This document shows positions 30,121-41,309 of a stretch of 64,000 bases of DNA, piece after piece. The notes beneath the pieces were generated by a model, which searched no databases, was not told the DNA's origin, and saw only the letters and a list, made by a program, of their open reading frames with translations. A program made the position numbers and the translations under genes. The stretch covers positions 1,131,673 through 1,195,672 of the forward strand of contig NZ_CP067393.1 in NCBI RefSeq assembly GCF_016653615.1, in the 5' to 3' direction. Origin of the DNA: Entomomonas asaccharolytica. Lineage in GTDB: Bacteria > Pseudomonadota > Gammaproteobacteria > Pseudomonadales > Pseudomonadaceae. Within the stretch, counting starts at the first letter, position 1. Each line of letters starts with the position of its first letter.

Positions 30121-32067
30121 TTGAATAATACAACCAAAAATATAATATTGTGGGTTGTTGTCGTTGTTGTGTTTGTTTCAATAATGAACAACTTTTCAAT
30201 ATCAAATGATACCCAAGCATTAAATTATTCTGAGTTTGTTAAACAAGTTCAAGATAAAAAAGTGGAAAGTGTTACTGTTGAGGGGTATACCATTTCAGGT
30301 AAGCGAAAAGATGGTAGTACTTTTAAAACTGTTCGACCATTGATTCAGGATGATCAGTTAATGGCCGATTTACTCAATAATAATGTCACCGTTATTGGTA
30401 AACAGCCAGAACAGCAAAGTATTTGGACACAACTACTGGTTGCTTGTTTCCCTATATTAATTATTATTGCGGTATTTATGTTCTTTATGCGTCAGATGCA
30501 AGGGGGTGCTGGCGGTAAAGGTGGCCCAATGAGCTTTGGTCGCAGTAAAGCACGTATGCTATCGCCTGATCAAGTTAAAACGACTTTTGCTGATGTAGCG
30601 GGTTGTGATGAGGCCAAAGAAGAAGTGGCAGAAATGGTAGAGTTTTTGCGTGATCCAGGTAAATTCCAACGCTTAGGTGGTCGTATTCCACGTGGTGTAT
30701 TAATGGTTGGTCCTCCTGGTACAGGTAAAACATTATTGGCTAAAGCCATAGCTGGTGAAGCAAAGGTACCATTCTTTACGATTTCAGGTTCTGATTTCGT
30801 AGAAATGTTTGTAGGTGTAGGTGCTAGCCGTGTGCGTGATATGTTTGAACAGGCTAAAAAACATGCACCATGTATTATATTTATTGATGAGATTGATGCA
30901 GTTGGTCGTCATCGTGGCTCTGGTATGGGTGGTGGCAATGACGAACGTGAGCAAACATTAAACCAATTATTGGTTGAAATGGATGGTTTCCAAATGAACG
31001 ATGGGATTATCGTAATTGCGGCTACTAACCGTCCAGATGTACTTGATAAAGCATTATTACGACCAGGTCGTTTTGACCGTCAGGTAGTGGTTGGTTTGCC
31101 TGATATTCGTGGTCGTGAGCAAATCCTTAAAGTACATATGCGTAAAACGCCAATTGAACAAGATGTTAAGCCCTCTATTTTAGCGAGAGGCACACCAGGT
31201 TTTTCTGGCGCTGATTTAGCCAATTTAGTAAATGAAGCCGCGTTATTTGCTGCACGTTCTAATAAACGTACTATTGGTATGAAAGAATTTGAGTTAGCTA
31301 AAGATAAAATCTTGATGGGTTCTGAGCGTAAATCGATGGTGATGCCTGAGGCTGAGCGACGTAATACGGCTTATCATGAGTCTGGACATACCATCGTTGG
31401 TCGATTAGTACCAGAACATGATCCTGTCTATAAAGTATCTATTATTCCTCGTGGACGTGCGTTAGGTGTAACTATGTATTTACCAGAGGAAGATACTTAT
31501 AGCCACTCCAAACGCTCTTTAGAAAGTATGTTAAGCTCGTTATTTGGTGGCCGTATTGCCGAAGAGCTAACCTTAGGATTTGAAGGGGTAACAACAGGTG
31601 CATCTAACGATATTATGAAAGCAACCCAAATTGCACGTAATATGGTGACTAAGTGGGGACTATCAGAAAAATTAGGTCCTTTAATGTACGGTGAGGATGA
31701 GCAAGAAGTATTTTCTGGTTATCGCGATAGTGCAGCTAATTCAATGTCTGATGAAACCGCTAAAGCAGTGGATGAGGAAGTAAGGAAAATTATTGATTTT
31801 TGCTATAACCGTGCCAAACAAATTTTAACGGACAATAGAGATAAATTGGATGCAATGGCTGAAGCATTGCTCAAATATGAAACGTTAGATAGTGATCAAA
31901 TTGATGATATTATGGAGGGAAGAGAAGTTCGCCCACCTAAAGATTGGGATGCGGATGATCATACACCCTCAGCACCAACTTCAGTTGATAATGATCATAG
32001 CAATGAAAGCGTAGAAAACAATAACCAATCTACTTCAACAGGAAATGGTGCAACCAGCGAGCACTAA
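30121..32067 (+). CDS. ftsH: ATP-dependent zinc metalloprotease FtsH
   Basis: Membrane-anchored AAA protease degrading LpxC, misassembled membrane proteins and sigma-32-like substrates. Two N-terminal helices (about 8-25 and 95-115), Walker A GPPGTGKT at 197-204, Walker B IIFIDEID, arginine finger region RPGRFDRQV, and the zinc site HESGH at 419-423. 648 residues is normal. The start is a TTG with GGGTGG upstream; the [12 protein letters not shown]-terminus fits the family. First gene of a run with folP and glmM. Confidence 0.97.
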   Translation: MNNTTKNIILWVVVVVVFVSIMNNFSISNDTQALNYSEFVKQVQDKKVESVTVEGYTISGKRKDGSTFKTVRPLIQDDQLMADLLNNNVTVIGKQPEQQSIWTQLLVACFPILIIIAVFMFFMRQMQGGAGGKGGPMSFGRSKARMLSPDQVKTTFADVAGCDEAKEEVAEMVEFLRDPGKFQRLGGRIPRGVLMVGPPGTGKTLLAKAIAGEAKVPFFTISGSDFVEMFVGVGASRVRDMFEQAKKHAPCIIFIDEIDAVGRHRGSGMGGGNDEREQTLNQLLVEMDGFQMNDGIIVIAATNRPDVLDKALLRPGRFDRQVVVGLPDIRGREQILKVHMRKTPIEQDVKPSILARGTPGFSGADLANLVNEAALFAARSNKRTIGMKEFELAKDKILMGSERKSMVMPEAERRNTAYHESGHTIVGRLVPEHDPVYKVSIIPRGRALGVTMYLPEEDTYSHSKRSLESMLSSLFGGRIAEELTLGFEGVTTGASNDIMKATQIARNMVTKWGLSEKLGPLMYGEDEQEVFSGYRDSAANSMSDETAKAVDEEVRKIIDFCYNRAKQILTDNRDKLDAMAEALLKYETLDSDQIDDIMEGREVRPPKDWDADDHTPSAPTSVDNDHSNESVENNNQSTSTGNGATSEH

Positions 32068-32070
32068 ACG

Positions 32071-32925
32071 ATGAAACCTTCAGTTTCTATTCCCTCTCGG
32101 CTACCTTGTGGTAGCCGAGTTGTTGATTTAACCCAGCCACAGGTGATGGGTATTCTTAATGTCACTCCAGATTCTTTTTCAGATGGTGGTACTCACAATA
32201 ATTTAGTCGCTGCTTTGACACATGCTGAAGCCATGATTCAAGCAGGCGCAAGTATTATTGATGTGGGTGGTGAATCTACAAGGCCAAATGCAGCTATTGT
32301 ATCTGTACAAGAAGAATTAGATCGAGTTGCGCCTGCTGTTGAAGCAATTAACAAAGAGTTTGATGTGGTTATCTCTGTGGACACATCTACACCTCAAGTA
32401 ATAACAGAGTCAGCACGTTTAGGCGCAGGAATAATTAATGATGTACGATCATTACAAAGAGAGGGTGCTTTAGAGGCTGCTAAACAAACAGGATTACCTG
32501 TTTGTATTATGCATATGCGTGGTGAACCTAGAGATATGCAACAGCAAACCCAGTATGATGATTTGCTTGTTGAGGTTAAAGATTTCTTACGAGAACGTAG
32601 CATGATTTGCCAACAGGCGGGTATCAGTAAAGAAAAGATAATTATTGATCCAGGCTTTGGTTTTGCGAAGACATTACAACAAAATTTACTATTATTTCGT
32701 CATATGGAACAACTCCTAACATTAGGTCATCCAATGTTAGTAGGTGTATCTAGAAAGTCAATGATTGGTGGTGTATTAGGTAAAGAAGTAACAGAACGTC
32801 TTTATGGTAGTTTGGCATTGGCTGCTTTAGCTATAACAAAAGGTGCTCATATTTTGAGAGTGCATGATGTAGCTGAAACAGTGGATATTGTAAAAATGAT
32901 TAGTGCGGTTGAGAGTGCAGAGTGA
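32071..32925 (+). CDS. folP: Dihydropteroate synthase
   Basis: Condenses p-aminobenzoate with hydroxymethyl-dihydropterin diphosphate in folate synthesis; the sulfonamide target. [14 protein letters not shown] near residue 27 and DVGGESTRP are the two family signatures; DPGFGFAKT and GVSRKSMIG carry pterin-binding Asp and the Ser-Arg-Lys. 284 residues. It begins three bases after ftsH and overlaps glmM by four. Confidence 0.96.
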   Translation: MKPSVSIPSRLPCGSRVVDLTQPQVMGILNVTPDSFSDGGTHNNLVAALTHAEAMIQAGASIIDVGGESTRPNAAIVSVQEELDRVAPAVEAINKEFDVVISVDTSTPQVITESARLGAGIINDVRSLQREGALEAAKQTGLPVCIMHMRGEPRDMQQQTQYDDLLVEVKDFLRERSMICQQAGISKEKIIIDPGFGFAKTLQQNLLLFRHMEQLLTLGHPMLVGVSRKSMIGGVLGKEVTERLYGSLALAALAITKGAHILRVHDVAETVDIVKMISAVESAE

Positions 32926-34265
32926 CTAGAAAATATTTTGGAACAGACGGTGTTCGTGGACGTGTAGGGCAGTTTCCAATTACCCCTGATTTTATGTTGC
33001 GATTAGGTTGGGCAACGGGTGTTGCTTTCCGTAAGAAAGGTATTTGCCGTATTTTAGTAGGTAAAGATACCCGTATTTCTGGTTATATGTTTGAATCAGC
33101 CTTAGAGGCTGGCTTAGCTTCAGCAGGTGTGAACGTACAACTACTTGGTCCTATGCCTACTCCAGCAGTAGCTTATTTAACACGAACTTTCCATGCGGAT
33201 GCAGGAATTGTTATCAGTGCTTCCCATAATGGTCATCATGATAATGGTATTAAGTTCTTTTCAAGTAAAGGCACAAAATTGCCAGATGAAACCGAATTGA
33301 TGATAGAGGAATTATTAGATCGTCCAATGGAAGTAGTGGAGTCTAATTTATTGGGTAAAGCTTCTCGGATTAATGACGCAGCAGGACGTTATATTGAGTT
33401 TTGTAAAAGTACAGTGCCAAACCACACTAGTTTTGAAGGAATGAAAATAGTATTAGACTGTGCTAATGGTGCTACATATAAAGTGGCGCCTAATGTATTT
33501 AAAGAATTAGGGGCAGATGTAGTCTCTTTATTTGTGCATCCAAATGGTTTGAATATTAATGATAATTGTGGTTCTACTCATCCAGAACATTTAATAGAAG
33601 CGGTAAAAAATCATCAAGCTGATATTGGTATAGGATTTGATGGTGATGGTGACCGTGTAGTTATGGTTGATCATTCAGGTGTGTTGGTTGAGGGCGATGA
33701 ACTGTTATTTCTTATTGCCAGAGATTTAAAAGAACAAGGCAAATTAGAAGGCGGTGTTGTTGGTACGCTTATGAGTAACCTTGGCCTAGAATTGGCACTT
33801 AAGTCATTAGATATTCCTTTTGCCCGAGCTAATGTGGGCGATCGTTATGTAATAGCCTCTTTATTAGAAAATGGTTGGCAATTAGGTGGTGAAAACTCAG
33901 GTCATATAGTTTGCAGCCATCATACAACAACAGGGGATGGTATTGTTGCAGCGTTACAAGTATTAATGGCATTAAAGCACAGAGGACAAACATTGGCAGA
34001 GGCTCGCCAAGCTTTACGTAAATGTCCACAAAAATTAATCAATGTAAGATTAGCTAATATGATTTCTGAGCAAGAACTACATTCGAAGGATGTTCAGCAG
34101 TTATCTGATCAGATTGTTAATGCAATGGATGGTAAAGGGCGTGTTTTATTAAGAAAATCAGGTACTGAACCTGTTATTAGAGTGATGGTTGAAGGACAAG
34201 ATGCACAAGTTGTAGAGGATTCTGCACAACAGTTAGCTGATTTGATTCAAAGTAAATTTGCTTAA
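32922..34265 (+). CDS. glmM: Phosphoglucosamine mutase
   Basis: Converts glucosamine-6-phosphate to glucosamine-1-phosphate for UDP-GlcNAc, feeding peptidoglycan and LPS. 447 residues. The start is a GTG overlapping the folP stop. Catalytic serine is S101 in SASHN, the metal loop is DGDGDR, sugar-binding GGENSGH and phosphate-binding [12 protein letters not shown] follow. Unusually, the residue after SASHN is Gly104 where the superfamily nearly always has Pro; the reading frame is clean, so this is a substitution, not an error I can see. Confidence 0.95.
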   Translation: MTRKYFGTDGVRGRVGQFPITPDFMLRLGWATGVAFRKKGICRILVGKDTRISGYMFESALEAGLASAGVNVQLLGPMPTPAVAYLTRTFHADAGIVISASHNGHHDNGIKFFSSKGTKLPDETELMIEELLDRPMEVVESNLLGKASRINDAAGRYIEFCKSTVPNHTSFEGMKIVLDCANGATYKVAPNVFKELGADVVSLFVHPNGLNINDNCGSTHPEHLIEAVKNHQADIGIGFDGDGDRVVMVDHSGVLVEGDELLFLIARDLKEQGKLEGGVVGTLMSNLGLELALKSLDIPFARANVGDRYVIASLLENGWQLGGENSGHIVCSHHTTTGDGIVAALQVLMALKHRGQTLAEARQALRKCPQKLINVRLANMISEQELHSKDVQQLSDQIVNAMDGKGRVLLRKSGTEPVIRVMVEGQDAQVVEDSAQQLADLIQSKFA

Positions 34266-34292
34266 ATTTAAAACAACCAAGTGAGGTGTGTT

Positions 34293-34493
34293 ATGCAAAG
34301 ATTTGATGTAAAAGGTATGACTTGTGGTCACTGTGTTAGAGCTGTGACTGAAGCTATTAAGCAATTAGATGACGATGCTGAGGTAGATATTGATTTAGCA
34401 GCAGGAAAAATGACAGTGGTAAGTGAATTACCAGCTTCTGAAATTATAAAAGCTGTTTATAATGAAGGCTATGAAGCTTACGAGGCTAAGTAA
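34293..34493 (+). CDS. Heavy-metal-associated (CopZ-like) chaperone
   Basis: A 66-residue single HMA domain with the MTCGHC metal site (Cys11, Cys14), like copper chaperone CopZ. The frame opens at a GTG at 34281, but GAGG six bases before ATG 34293 sets the start. It presumably carries Cu(I) to a P-type ATPase not in this window. It follows glmM by 27 bp and ends at a terminator. Confidence 0.9.
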   Translation: MQRFDVKGMTCGHCVRAVTEAIKQLDDDAEVDIDLAAGKMTVVSELPASEIIKAVYNEGYEAYEAK

Positions 34494-34499
34494 TTAATT

Positions 34500-34536
34500 A
34501 TAAAAAAGCCAAGCAGAGTATGCTTGGCTTTTTTAT
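34500..34536. terminator. Bidirectional terminator after CopZ-like gene
   Basis: AAAAAAGCCAAGCA (34502-34515) pairs perfectly with TGCTTGGCTTTTTT (34521-34534) over a five-base loop. It lies between convergent genes and should serve both. Confidence 0.93.
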
Positions 34537-34538
34537 TG

Positions 34539-35744
34539 CTAAACCATAACAGCGCTTTCGTCAATTATTCCAGCATGTTTTTTTACTAGTTCAGCTAGTA
34601 TTTTAATACCTTTCTCAATTTTTTCTTCTGGCACTGTTACAAAAGCCAAACGTAGGCATTTTGCCATAGTGCTGTTAGCGAAGAAGGGCTCACCAGGTAC
34701 AAAAGCGACTTTATTTTGAACCGCTTCAGCCAATAATTCAGTGGCATTGAGTTCTTTAGGTAATTCCACCCAAATAAACATACCACCTTCTGGCCGATTA
34801 AATTTCACAGTAGTAGGCATATATTTGGCTAATGCATCTAACATAAAATTACAACGGGTAGCATATAACTCACGAATAGTAGGAATATGCTTGTCTAAAA
34901 AGCCATCTTTAATGACTTGATAAGCAACTCGTTGAGTTAGACTAGGGGTGTGTAAATCAGCCGCTTGTTTAAGTTGTACTAATTTATTAATAAGCTCTTC
35001 AGGAGCCACAATGTAGCCAAGACGTAATCCAGGCGCTAAAATTTTCGAGAATGAGCCTAAATATACAGTGTTATCAGGTGCAAAACTATAAATACCAGGT
35101 AATCTATTACCTTGATAATCTAATTCACCATAAGGGTCATCTTCTACCAGTACTAGGCTATTTCTTTTAGCTATGTCTGCAAGTTTTTTACGACGCTCTA
35201 AAGATAAACGACGTCCTGTTGGATTTTGGAAATTAGGAATCAAATATATAAAGCTTGCAGCTTTTGCCATCTCATCGGTTATAGAATCAGGATTTAATCC
35301 TTTGTCATCACTATCAATAGAAGTATAGTTAGGCTCATATTGAGTAAAAGACTGTAATCCACCTAAATAGGTAGGAGTTTCTACTAATACTTTGCTGTCT
35401 TTATTAATAAGAGCTTTACCAATAAGATCTAATGCTTGCTGAGAACCTGTTACAATAAGTACTTGGCTTGGGCGAATAGTTACCCCGTCTCGAGATACAC
35501 GTTTAGCTATCCATTCCCTTAATGGGGCATAGCCTTCGGTTGGTCCATACTGTAGAGCACCTACAGCATCACTGCCATTAAGGATGCTATCAATAGCTTG
35601 TTTAATTTCTGCTACAGGAAATGTATTAGGTGAGGGTAAGCCACCCGCAAATGAGATAACATCTGGTTGTTCAGTTACTTTAAGAATCTCACGGATAGCG
35701 GAGCTTTTAAGAGCCGTAGCTCGATCAGAAAATGTCCATTGCAT
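34539..35744 (-). CDS. PLP-dependent aminotransferase (class I/II, LysN/2-aminoadipate-type)
   Basis: A 401-residue fold-type I aminotransferase resembling the catalytic half of MocR-type proteins and 2-aminoadipate aminotransferases, without a GntR domain. ISFAGGLPSPNTFP near residue 30, NPTGRRLS, VEDDPYGEL and the PLP lysine in GSFSKILAPGLRLGY (near 234) are visible. Many members act broadly on aromatic or branched substrates; specificity cannot be set. Monocistronic. Confidence 0.88.
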   Translation of the reverse strand: MQWTFSDRATALKSSAIREILKVTEQPDVISFAGGLPSPNTFPVAEIKQAIDSILNGSDAVGALQYGPTEGYAPLREWIAKRVSRDGVTIRPSQVLIVTGSQQALDLIGKALINKDSKVLVETPTYLGGLQSFTQYEPNYTSIDSDDKGLNPDSITDEMAKAASFIYLIPNFQNPTGRRLSLERRKKLADIAKRNSLVLVEDDPYGELDYQGNRLPGIYSFAPDNTVYLGSFSKILAPGLRLGYIVAPEELINKLVQLKQAADLHTPSLTQRVAYQVIKDGFLDKHIPTIRELYATRCNFMLDALAKYMPTTVKFNRPEGGMFIWVELPKELNATELLAEAVQNKVAFVPGEPFFANSTMAKCLRLAFVTVPEEKIEKGIKILAELVKKHAGIIDESAVMV

Positions 35745-36147
35745 TATATTTATTAACCTTTAATTAGTCATATCGAATAAACGACGGTAGGCAATACCTA
35801 GAGTCAATAATTACAATAAAGTTTCTGAGAAATAATGATGAAGACTTTTAGCAGCAACAATAATTAATAAAAAGCCACTTGTGGTGAGTTTTTAAGTTCC
35901 TTTTATTTATTGCTTAGCCTTAATATGAAGCAGACGTTCTATCAATACCTTCGGTAAACTATGTAACTGTGTTATTGTAGCGCAATAAAAAAAAGATGAT
36001 AAGGGTAAGCTAAAGATTAATTATTAATTTAGGTAGTAATAGTATCTTCATTAATGTTAAGTTAAGTTTATATTTTTAAGATAAGTACTCAAAGTTTATA
36101 ATAAAAGGTAGATTTTTTAGAAATCACGGAGATGAAAAGGAGTAGGT
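35745..36147. other. Intergenic region without recognised features
   Basis: 403 AT-rich bases between divergently transcribed genes; it must hold the aminotransferase promoter and one for the hypothetical protein at 36148. I see no RNA gene, strong hairpin or open frame of note. Confidence 0.5.
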
Positions 36148-36576
36148 ATGTCTCAATATAGGGATAAATTTTTATCATTATGGTCACAACTACGAATTAG
36201 CCAAAGCTTTTGGATCGTTGATGACATTATAAATGAAGAGTTTTGGATAGTAGATATTGATGATATAACCCTTGAAATTAGACCTCAGCAAAATATTAAG
36301 ATTACCAAACATGCCTTTGTTGCGGTAATCGACTATTTAGTTGAGCATAATCATTTTATAGATAACGCTTGTGAAGTAAGAACAGGTGATACTTATGAGC
36401 GAAGTGTGCCGCTGTCTAGGGTTGTACAGGAAGCAAATCCTTACATGACAGAATGCTGCCTTAATTATGTTTTAGCTATTCTTAAGGCTTTAGGTATTGT
36501 TGACATAACAGCTACAAGATTAAATCGAGTGTGGTTGGTAGAGCTACCAGACGATGATGTAGAATCTAATGAATAG
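36148..36576 (+). CDS. Hypothetical protein
   Basis: 142 residues, acidic, no signal peptide or membrane segment. It opens with a WxxLRISQSFWIVDDIINEEF segment and has two cysteines in TECCLNY; predicted alpha/beta. I do not recognise the family. AAGGAG lies seven bases before the ATG, good evidence for translation. Its 3' end overlaps the convergent EAL gene by 11 bases. Confidence 0.65.
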   Translation: MSQYRDKFLSLWSQLRISQSFWIVDDIINEEFWIVDIDDITLEIRPQQNIKITKHAFVAVIDYLVEHNHFIDNACEVRTGDTYERSVPLSRVVQEANPYMTECCLNYVLAILKALGIVDITATRLNRVWLVELPDDDVESNE

Positions 36577-38092
36577 AATAAGTACTATTATGTTGAGTTA
36601 AAACAGAGTAAATTTCAGATATGGGGGCGGGTTTGCTGTATAAAAAGCCTTGTAGATACTTTACCCCATGTTGAATTAAATATTCTTTTTGCTGATGGTT
36701 TTCAACACCTTCAGCTATAATATCAACTTTAAGATTATTGGCTAACTCAATAATACTTTTAGTAATATATTGCGAGGAAGGGTTATTTTCTAAGGAACTA
36801 ATAAAGCTTTTATCTATTTTGAGAATATCAACTTTAAACTTATTTAAATAGGATAGGCTAGAGTGACCTGTTCCAAAGTCATCAATTGAAATTAATACTT
36901 TGAGCTCATGTAACAATTCAAAAAGATTATATGTGGTAGCTGTTGGTTCTGCTATATCACGTTCTGTTAGTTCCAGTACTAATGTAATATGTTCCTCTGG
37001 AAAAGATCTTAAAAATTCTTCACAATCTAAAGCGAGCTTGATAGTTTGTAGGTGTTTTGGGCTAATGTTAATAGCGACATGAAAGCCTTTAGGAATTAGG
37101 GATAGGCAGTTAGTAAAATCTTTTTTTACTTGTTCCAATAAATTTAATGTAAATGGAATAATAAATTTTGATTTTTCTAAGGCAGGAATGAATTGGCAGG
37201 GTAAGATTAAGCCCTTTTTAGGATGCTGCCAACGAGTAAGTACTTCTACACCATGCCAGTTTTCTGAATCAGAAGATTTTATCAATTGATAATAGGGAAT
37301 AAATTGCTTGTTGTGCATAGCGTTTACAATATCATAAACAGGTAATCTTATATAAATTTGTATACCAATATTAACCATTATGAAAAGAAACAGGAGTAAA
37401 AATAAAAAGTAACGGTCAAACATATATTGTAGGTAATTACTAAAAGGTAAAACCGAAACGACTTTAAAAGGATATTGAGTTGATTTAGTTTCTATTAAGT
37501 CATGTGATTTCTTGATTTTGGGATTGGTTGTAACGATAGCTTTGTAATTTAGCCAATTGTCATCTATTACAAAGAAAGCTCTTTTATTACTTCCTAACAG
37601 ATAGGAAATGTAGCTTCCATCAATTGTTATTAATACACCCAATTCTCCTTTTTCTTTATGATAGTATAAAAATGATTTATCAGGGGTGATAGTGCTTTTA
37701 TTAAGTAGTTTTATTTTTTTGTTTTTTTCTGGGGAAATAGGTGTGTAATTCTTCTTAGGATATGACGAACAATAAATAACATTATCTTTGGTTAGATTAA
37801 CTGTCCTAATAAAAGTATGAGTAACCGTATATTTCAATAATTTAGGTTTTAAAATTTCACAAGATTCATTAGTTGATGTAAGTAATGTGGAGTTTATTTG
37901 GTCTATATCTGTGAATAACTGGTTAAGAACTTTTACAGATTCTGTAGAAGCATTTAAAGCTTGATTTTGTAATTTAGAGACTGTGTGAAAATATAAGAGA
38001 ATTAATACAATAAGAATAGGTAGTAGAGTGATTAACACGCTTATTGAAAAGTGTGAAACGCGTATATTCCATATTGTTAAATATAGTTTCAT
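36566..38092 (-). CDS. CSS-motif EAL cyclic-di-GMP phosphodiesterase
   Basis: 508 residues: N-terminal membrane helix (about 14-36), a periplasmic domain with CSS near residues 107-109 (CSS-motif sensor), a second helix (about 223-245), then an EAL domain. The signature reads EVL near 284, a tolerated variant; NISPKH, ELTERD, DDFGTGHSS and DILKIDKSF metal and catalytic residues are kept. In E. coli PdeC-type proteins the CSS disulfide is controlled by DsbA/DsbB and reduced forms are active or cleaved. Such redox control here is inferred from the motif. No partner genes adjoin it. Confidence 0.9.
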   Translation of the reverse strand: MKLYLTIWNIRVSHFSISVLITLLPILIVLILLYFHTVSKLQNQALNASTESVKVLNQLFTDIDQINSTLLTSTNESCEILKPKLLKYTVTHTFIRTVNLTKDNVIYCSSYPKKNYTPISPEKNKKIKLLNKSTITPDKSFLYYHKEKGELGVLITIDGSYISYLLGSNKRAFFVIDDNWLNYKAIVTTNPKIKKSHDLIETKSTQYPFKVVSVLPFSNYLQYMFDRYFLFLLLFLFIMVNIGIQIYIRLPVYDIVNAMHNKQFIPYYQLIKSSDSENWHGVEVLTRWQHPKKGLILPCQFIPALEKSKFIIPFTLNLLEQVKKDFTNCLSLIPKGFHVAINISPKHLQTIKLALDCEEFLRSFPEEHITLVLELTERDIAEPTATTYNLFELLHELKVLISIDDFGTGHSSLSYLNKFKVDILKIDKSFISSLENNPSSQYITKSIIELANNLKVDIIAEGVENHQQKEYLIQHGVKYLQGFLYSKPAPISEIYSVLTQHNSTYSIH

Positions 38093-38559
38093 AGGTTATC
38101 AACATATTGCTTATAGTTCTTTGTTTGCATATATTCGATTATTACTTTTTGTCGCAGTATACTATCAAAAAAAGAATCTTTGGAACGAAAAATTGCTATT
38201 TTTCTAGTTATTTGCTTTATATTTAACTAAATTCTTGTTATTTAAGAGTATTCTTGAGAACTAATTTATGCTCTCTGGAATATTTTATTTAACTAACACA
38301 GTATTAGTTATTAATACTTGTTAGTTCTCTATATTTTTAAAAGTAACAGAAATCATCAATTTAATGGTGAGATTAGACTGTGCTTATAGTTTAGATTTAT
38401 TCTGTAAATCTTTGTATTTAAATAAATAAGCGGTAATGTTAGCCAAGATCAATGATGATCTATGCAAGTTGAAAGTAAAGAGTGAGTATCTTGCATTCGC
38501 TAAACGCAGTAATACTTAGAAGTAGCTTAAAAATTTTATAGCTTTGTATATATGAGTTA
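38093..38559. other. Intergenic region without recognised features
   Basis: 467 AT-rich bases upstream of the CSS-EAL gene and downstream of the lipoprotein gene. It should contain the EAL promoter near 38093-38250. Only frames under 25 codons are present; no tRNA, terminator or repeat was seen. Confidence 0.5.
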
Positions 38560-39108
38560 TTACCAATAACAGGCTTTGCGAATATCTTTCAAAGCCTGAG
38601 CACTTCCTGTTAGGTCAAATTTTGCTGTGGCGATACTACCTTGAAAGAAAGTGGTACGTATGGTTAGCTGATTAGATGTAATCAATGCAGGCAGAATGTC
38701 GTATGGTTGATAAGCATAAGCTGTTTCAGTATCTTTAAGATAACGCCATTCAGTGTTAGCAAATTGTTGGGCATCCAATTGTAAATAAACAGACATTTTA
38801 CTACCACGAGGAACATGTTGACCCCAATTAATAGTAACTTCAGTGGTTCCTTGATTGCAGAGAATAGTAAGTGTTATAGGATTACCAAAGCTTGTATCAA
38901 CCGTGGAAGCAGACAATGAAGCTGAATAAATAATACCTTTATTGGTCGTTTGCGTTTTGCTAATCCATGCACTTTTAGTGGTGTTTGTTTTATCACTAGG
39001 CCTGTTAGTTTTTGGTGCTGTTTTATTAGTATCGATAGAAGTATTTTTTTGTTCACAGCTTAGTAATGCAATAAAACTAACTAATAATACTAAGTATTTT
39101 ATCATCAT
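38560..39108 (-). CDS. Putative lipoprotein
   Basis: About 182 residues with a type II signal peptide: IALLSC lipobox near residue 18, then a Thr/Lys/Asn-rich linker (about 20-55) and a beta-rich domain with one cysteine pair candidate (LTILCNQG and KACYW). The frame begins at 39144, but AGGA five bases before the ATG at 39108 sets the start. Family not recognised; the mature domain resembles the invasion-associated/DUF-type lipoproteins only loosely. Confidence 0.65.
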   Translation of the reverse strand: MMIKYLVLLVSFIALLSCEQKNTSIDTNKTAPKTNRPSDKTNTTKSAWISKTQTTNKGIIYSASLSASTVDTSFGNPITLTILCNQGTTEVTINWGQHVPRGSKMSVYLQLDAQQFANTEWRYLKDTETAYAYQPYDILPALITSNQLTIRTTFFQGSIATAKFDLTGSAQALKDIRKACYW

Positions 39109-39307
39109 TATATTCCTAGATATCCGTATAAAATAGTTTAGCACTTTCGCTAGTTATTTAATAATCTTCCACTAATATATAGTAGAACTAGTAATTTATT
39201 TCTTATATCTTAAAAAATTAAGTGTATGATTTAAGTGTTTTATTAAATCATTGAAGAACTTATTTGCAAAGAATAATTATAATTAATAACCCGTTTGGAG
39301 AAATAGA

Positions 39308-40741
39308 ATGAGTATAGCCGTTCAATTATTTATAAATGGTAAATGGTGTGACGCAAAATCAGGCAAAAAAATTGATATTGTTAATCCAGCAACAGAAGGA
39401 GTTATTGGTCAATTAGCCCATGCGGAACAAGCAGATCTAGATTTAGCCTTAAAGGCAGCAGAAAAAGGGCTGCAAGTGTGGAGTGAAACATCTGCTTTTG
39501 AGCGTTATAAGTTAATGCGTAAAGCCGCTAATTTATTGCGAGAAAGAGCAACTGAAATAGCCGCAAAAATGACCGAAGAACAAGGTAAGCCAATAGCTCA
39601 AGCGAAAGGTGAGGTGTTATCAGGTGCAGATGTAATTGATTGGTTTGCAGAAGAAGGTCGCCGTGCTTATGGACAGATAATTCCAGCACGTGAAGAGGGT
39701 GTTTGCCAATTACAAATAAAAGAGCCAGTAGGTGTGGTGGCTGCTTTTACACCTTGGAATTTTCCAATTAATCAAGTGGTACGTAAGCTTTCAGCAGCAT
39801 TAGCGGCTGGTTGTTCTATTATTGTAAAAGCACCTGAAGAAACGCCTATTTCGCCTGCTGAGTTAATCAAGGCATTTGCTGATGCAGGTATTCCAGATGG
39901 CGTTGTTAATTTAGTTTATGGTGTTCCTGCTGATATTTCTAACTATCTAATACCTCATCCATTAGTGCGTAAAATTTCATTTACAGGCTCAACCGCAGTG
40001 GGTAAGCAATTAGCTGCTATGGCAGGGCAACATATGAAGTTGGCTACGATGGAGTTAGGAGGCCATGCACCTGTTATCGTTTGTGAGGATGCTGATTTAG
40101 AGATAGCTGTTAAACAAATGTGTATTTCTAAATATATGAATGCAGGGCAGGTATGTATATCACCAACCCGTTTTTTAATACATTCCAGTATTTATGAAAA
40201 GTTTGTAGAAGGTTTTATTGAGCAAGCACATAAGATTAAAGTAGGTAAGGGAAGTGAGCAAGAGACGAAAATGGGACCCTTGGCTAATGAGCGTCGTATA
40301 CCAGCTTTAGAGCGTTTAATTAAAGATGCAACTGATAAGGGCGCTAAACTTTTACTAGGTGGTAAGCGCATTGCAGGTAAAGGTTATTTCTTTGAACCAA
40401 CGGTATTAGGCAATGTACCATTACAAGCAGATATTATGTCAGAAGAACCCTTTGGACCTATTGCATTAATGTGTAGTTTTGATACGATTGATGAAGCTAT
40501 AAAAGAAGCAAATCGTTTACCTTATGGTCTAGCTGCTTATGCTTATACACAAAGTTTAGCTACAGCGACATTATTGGGTAAAAAAGTACAATCTGGAATG
40601 TTAACTATTAATCATACAGGCCTTGATTATCCAGAAGTACACTTTGGTGGAATTAAAGACTCAGGTTATGGTACAGAAGGTGGTAGTGAGGCGATTAATT
40701 GTTATTTACAAACAAAATTAGTCACCCAAAAAGCCTTTTAA
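39308..40741 (+). CDS. NAD(P)-dependent aldehyde dehydrogenase, succinate-semialdehyde-type
   Basis: 477 residues of the aldehyde dehydrogenase superfamily. Nucleotide region FTPWNFP and FTGSTAVGK, general base Glu in MELGGHAP (near 249) and catalytic Cys283 in [11 protein letters not shown] are intact. The best fit is the GabD/SSADH-like branch, though alpha-ketoglutarate semialdehyde dehydrogenases are close. No gabT or sugar-acid genes flank it, so the substrate remains open. GGAG lies upstream of the ATG. Confidence 0.85.
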   Translation: MSIAVQLFINGKWCDAKSGKKIDIVNPATEGVIGQLAHAEQADLDLALKAAEKGLQVWSETSAFERYKLMRKAANLLRERATEIAAKMTEEQGKPIAQAKGEVLSGADVIDWFAEEGRRAYGQIIPAREEGVCQLQIKEPVGVVAAFTPWNFPINQVVRKLSAALAAGCSIIVKAPEETPISPAELIKAFADAGIPDGVVNLVYGVPADISNYLIPHPLVRKISFTGSTAVGKQLAAMAGQHMKLATMELGGHAPVIVCEDADLEIAVKQMCISKYMNAGQVCISPTRFLIHSSIYEKFVEGFIEQAHKIKVGKGSEQETKMGPLANERRIPALERLIKDATDKGAKLLLGGKRIAGKGYFFEPTVLGNVPLQADIMSEEPFGPIALMCSFDTIDEAIKEANRLPYGLAAYAYTQSLATATLLGKKVQSGMLTINHTGLDYPEVHFGGIKDSGYGTEGGSEAINCYLQTKLVTQKAF

Positions 40742-40768
40742 TAATATTTTATTGAGTGCAGGTAAGCA

Positions 40769-41218
40769 ATGAAAAAGTTAACACTGGTGAGTTTATTGTT
40801 AGTAGTCGTTAGTACAGTGTATGCTCAACAACTTTATAAGTGGAGAGATGGTCAAGGTAAAGTACATTACACAGATAATCCAGCCGAAGGTAAACAAAAA
40901 CAAGCCAGTGTTATTGAAAAAGATCAGCTAAAACAGATAATTACTATTCCTGCACAAAGTTCTACAGAAGATATAGCTAATCGTCGTCAACAAGAAGCTT
41001 ATATGTTGCAGCAACAAAGAGAGGTGGCTGAACAGCGTGAGCAAATGCGTGGGCAGTGTGAAAAGACATATAATTACTTACAGAATATTAAGAAACATCC
41101 ACCGAGAATGGCAGACATTAACAATGAAGGTAAAAAGTATTTTTATACTGATGAAGAGATTCAAGCGTATATAGAAAAACGTGAATTAGAATATCGACAA
41201 AATTGTAGCAATTATTAA
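40769..41218 (+). CDS. DUF4124-domain secreted protein
   Basis: 149 residues with a signal peptide (cut after VYA) and an N-terminal DUF4124 motif, LYKWRDGQGKVHYTDNPAE, common in gammaproteobacteria. A Gln/Arg-rich helical part follows (about 65-100). Two cysteines, near 91 and 146, may form a disulfide. The function is unknown in the family. It begins 27 bp after the aldehyde dehydrogenase. Confidence 0.8.
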   Translation: MKKLTLVSLLLVVVSTVYAQQLYKWRDGQGKVHYTDNPAEGKQKQASVIEKDQLKQIITIPAQSSTEDIANRRQQEAYMLQQQREVAEQREQMRGQCEKTYNYLQNIKKHPPRMADINNEGKKYFYTDEEIQAYIEKRELEYRQNCSNY

Positions 41219-41309
41219 AAACAGTGGATGTTATGACGGGTATAAAGGATAATAATTTAATTTTCAGTAATGATGTCCTCTTTATAGGGCTCCTTTGTGA
41301 GGGAGTATT

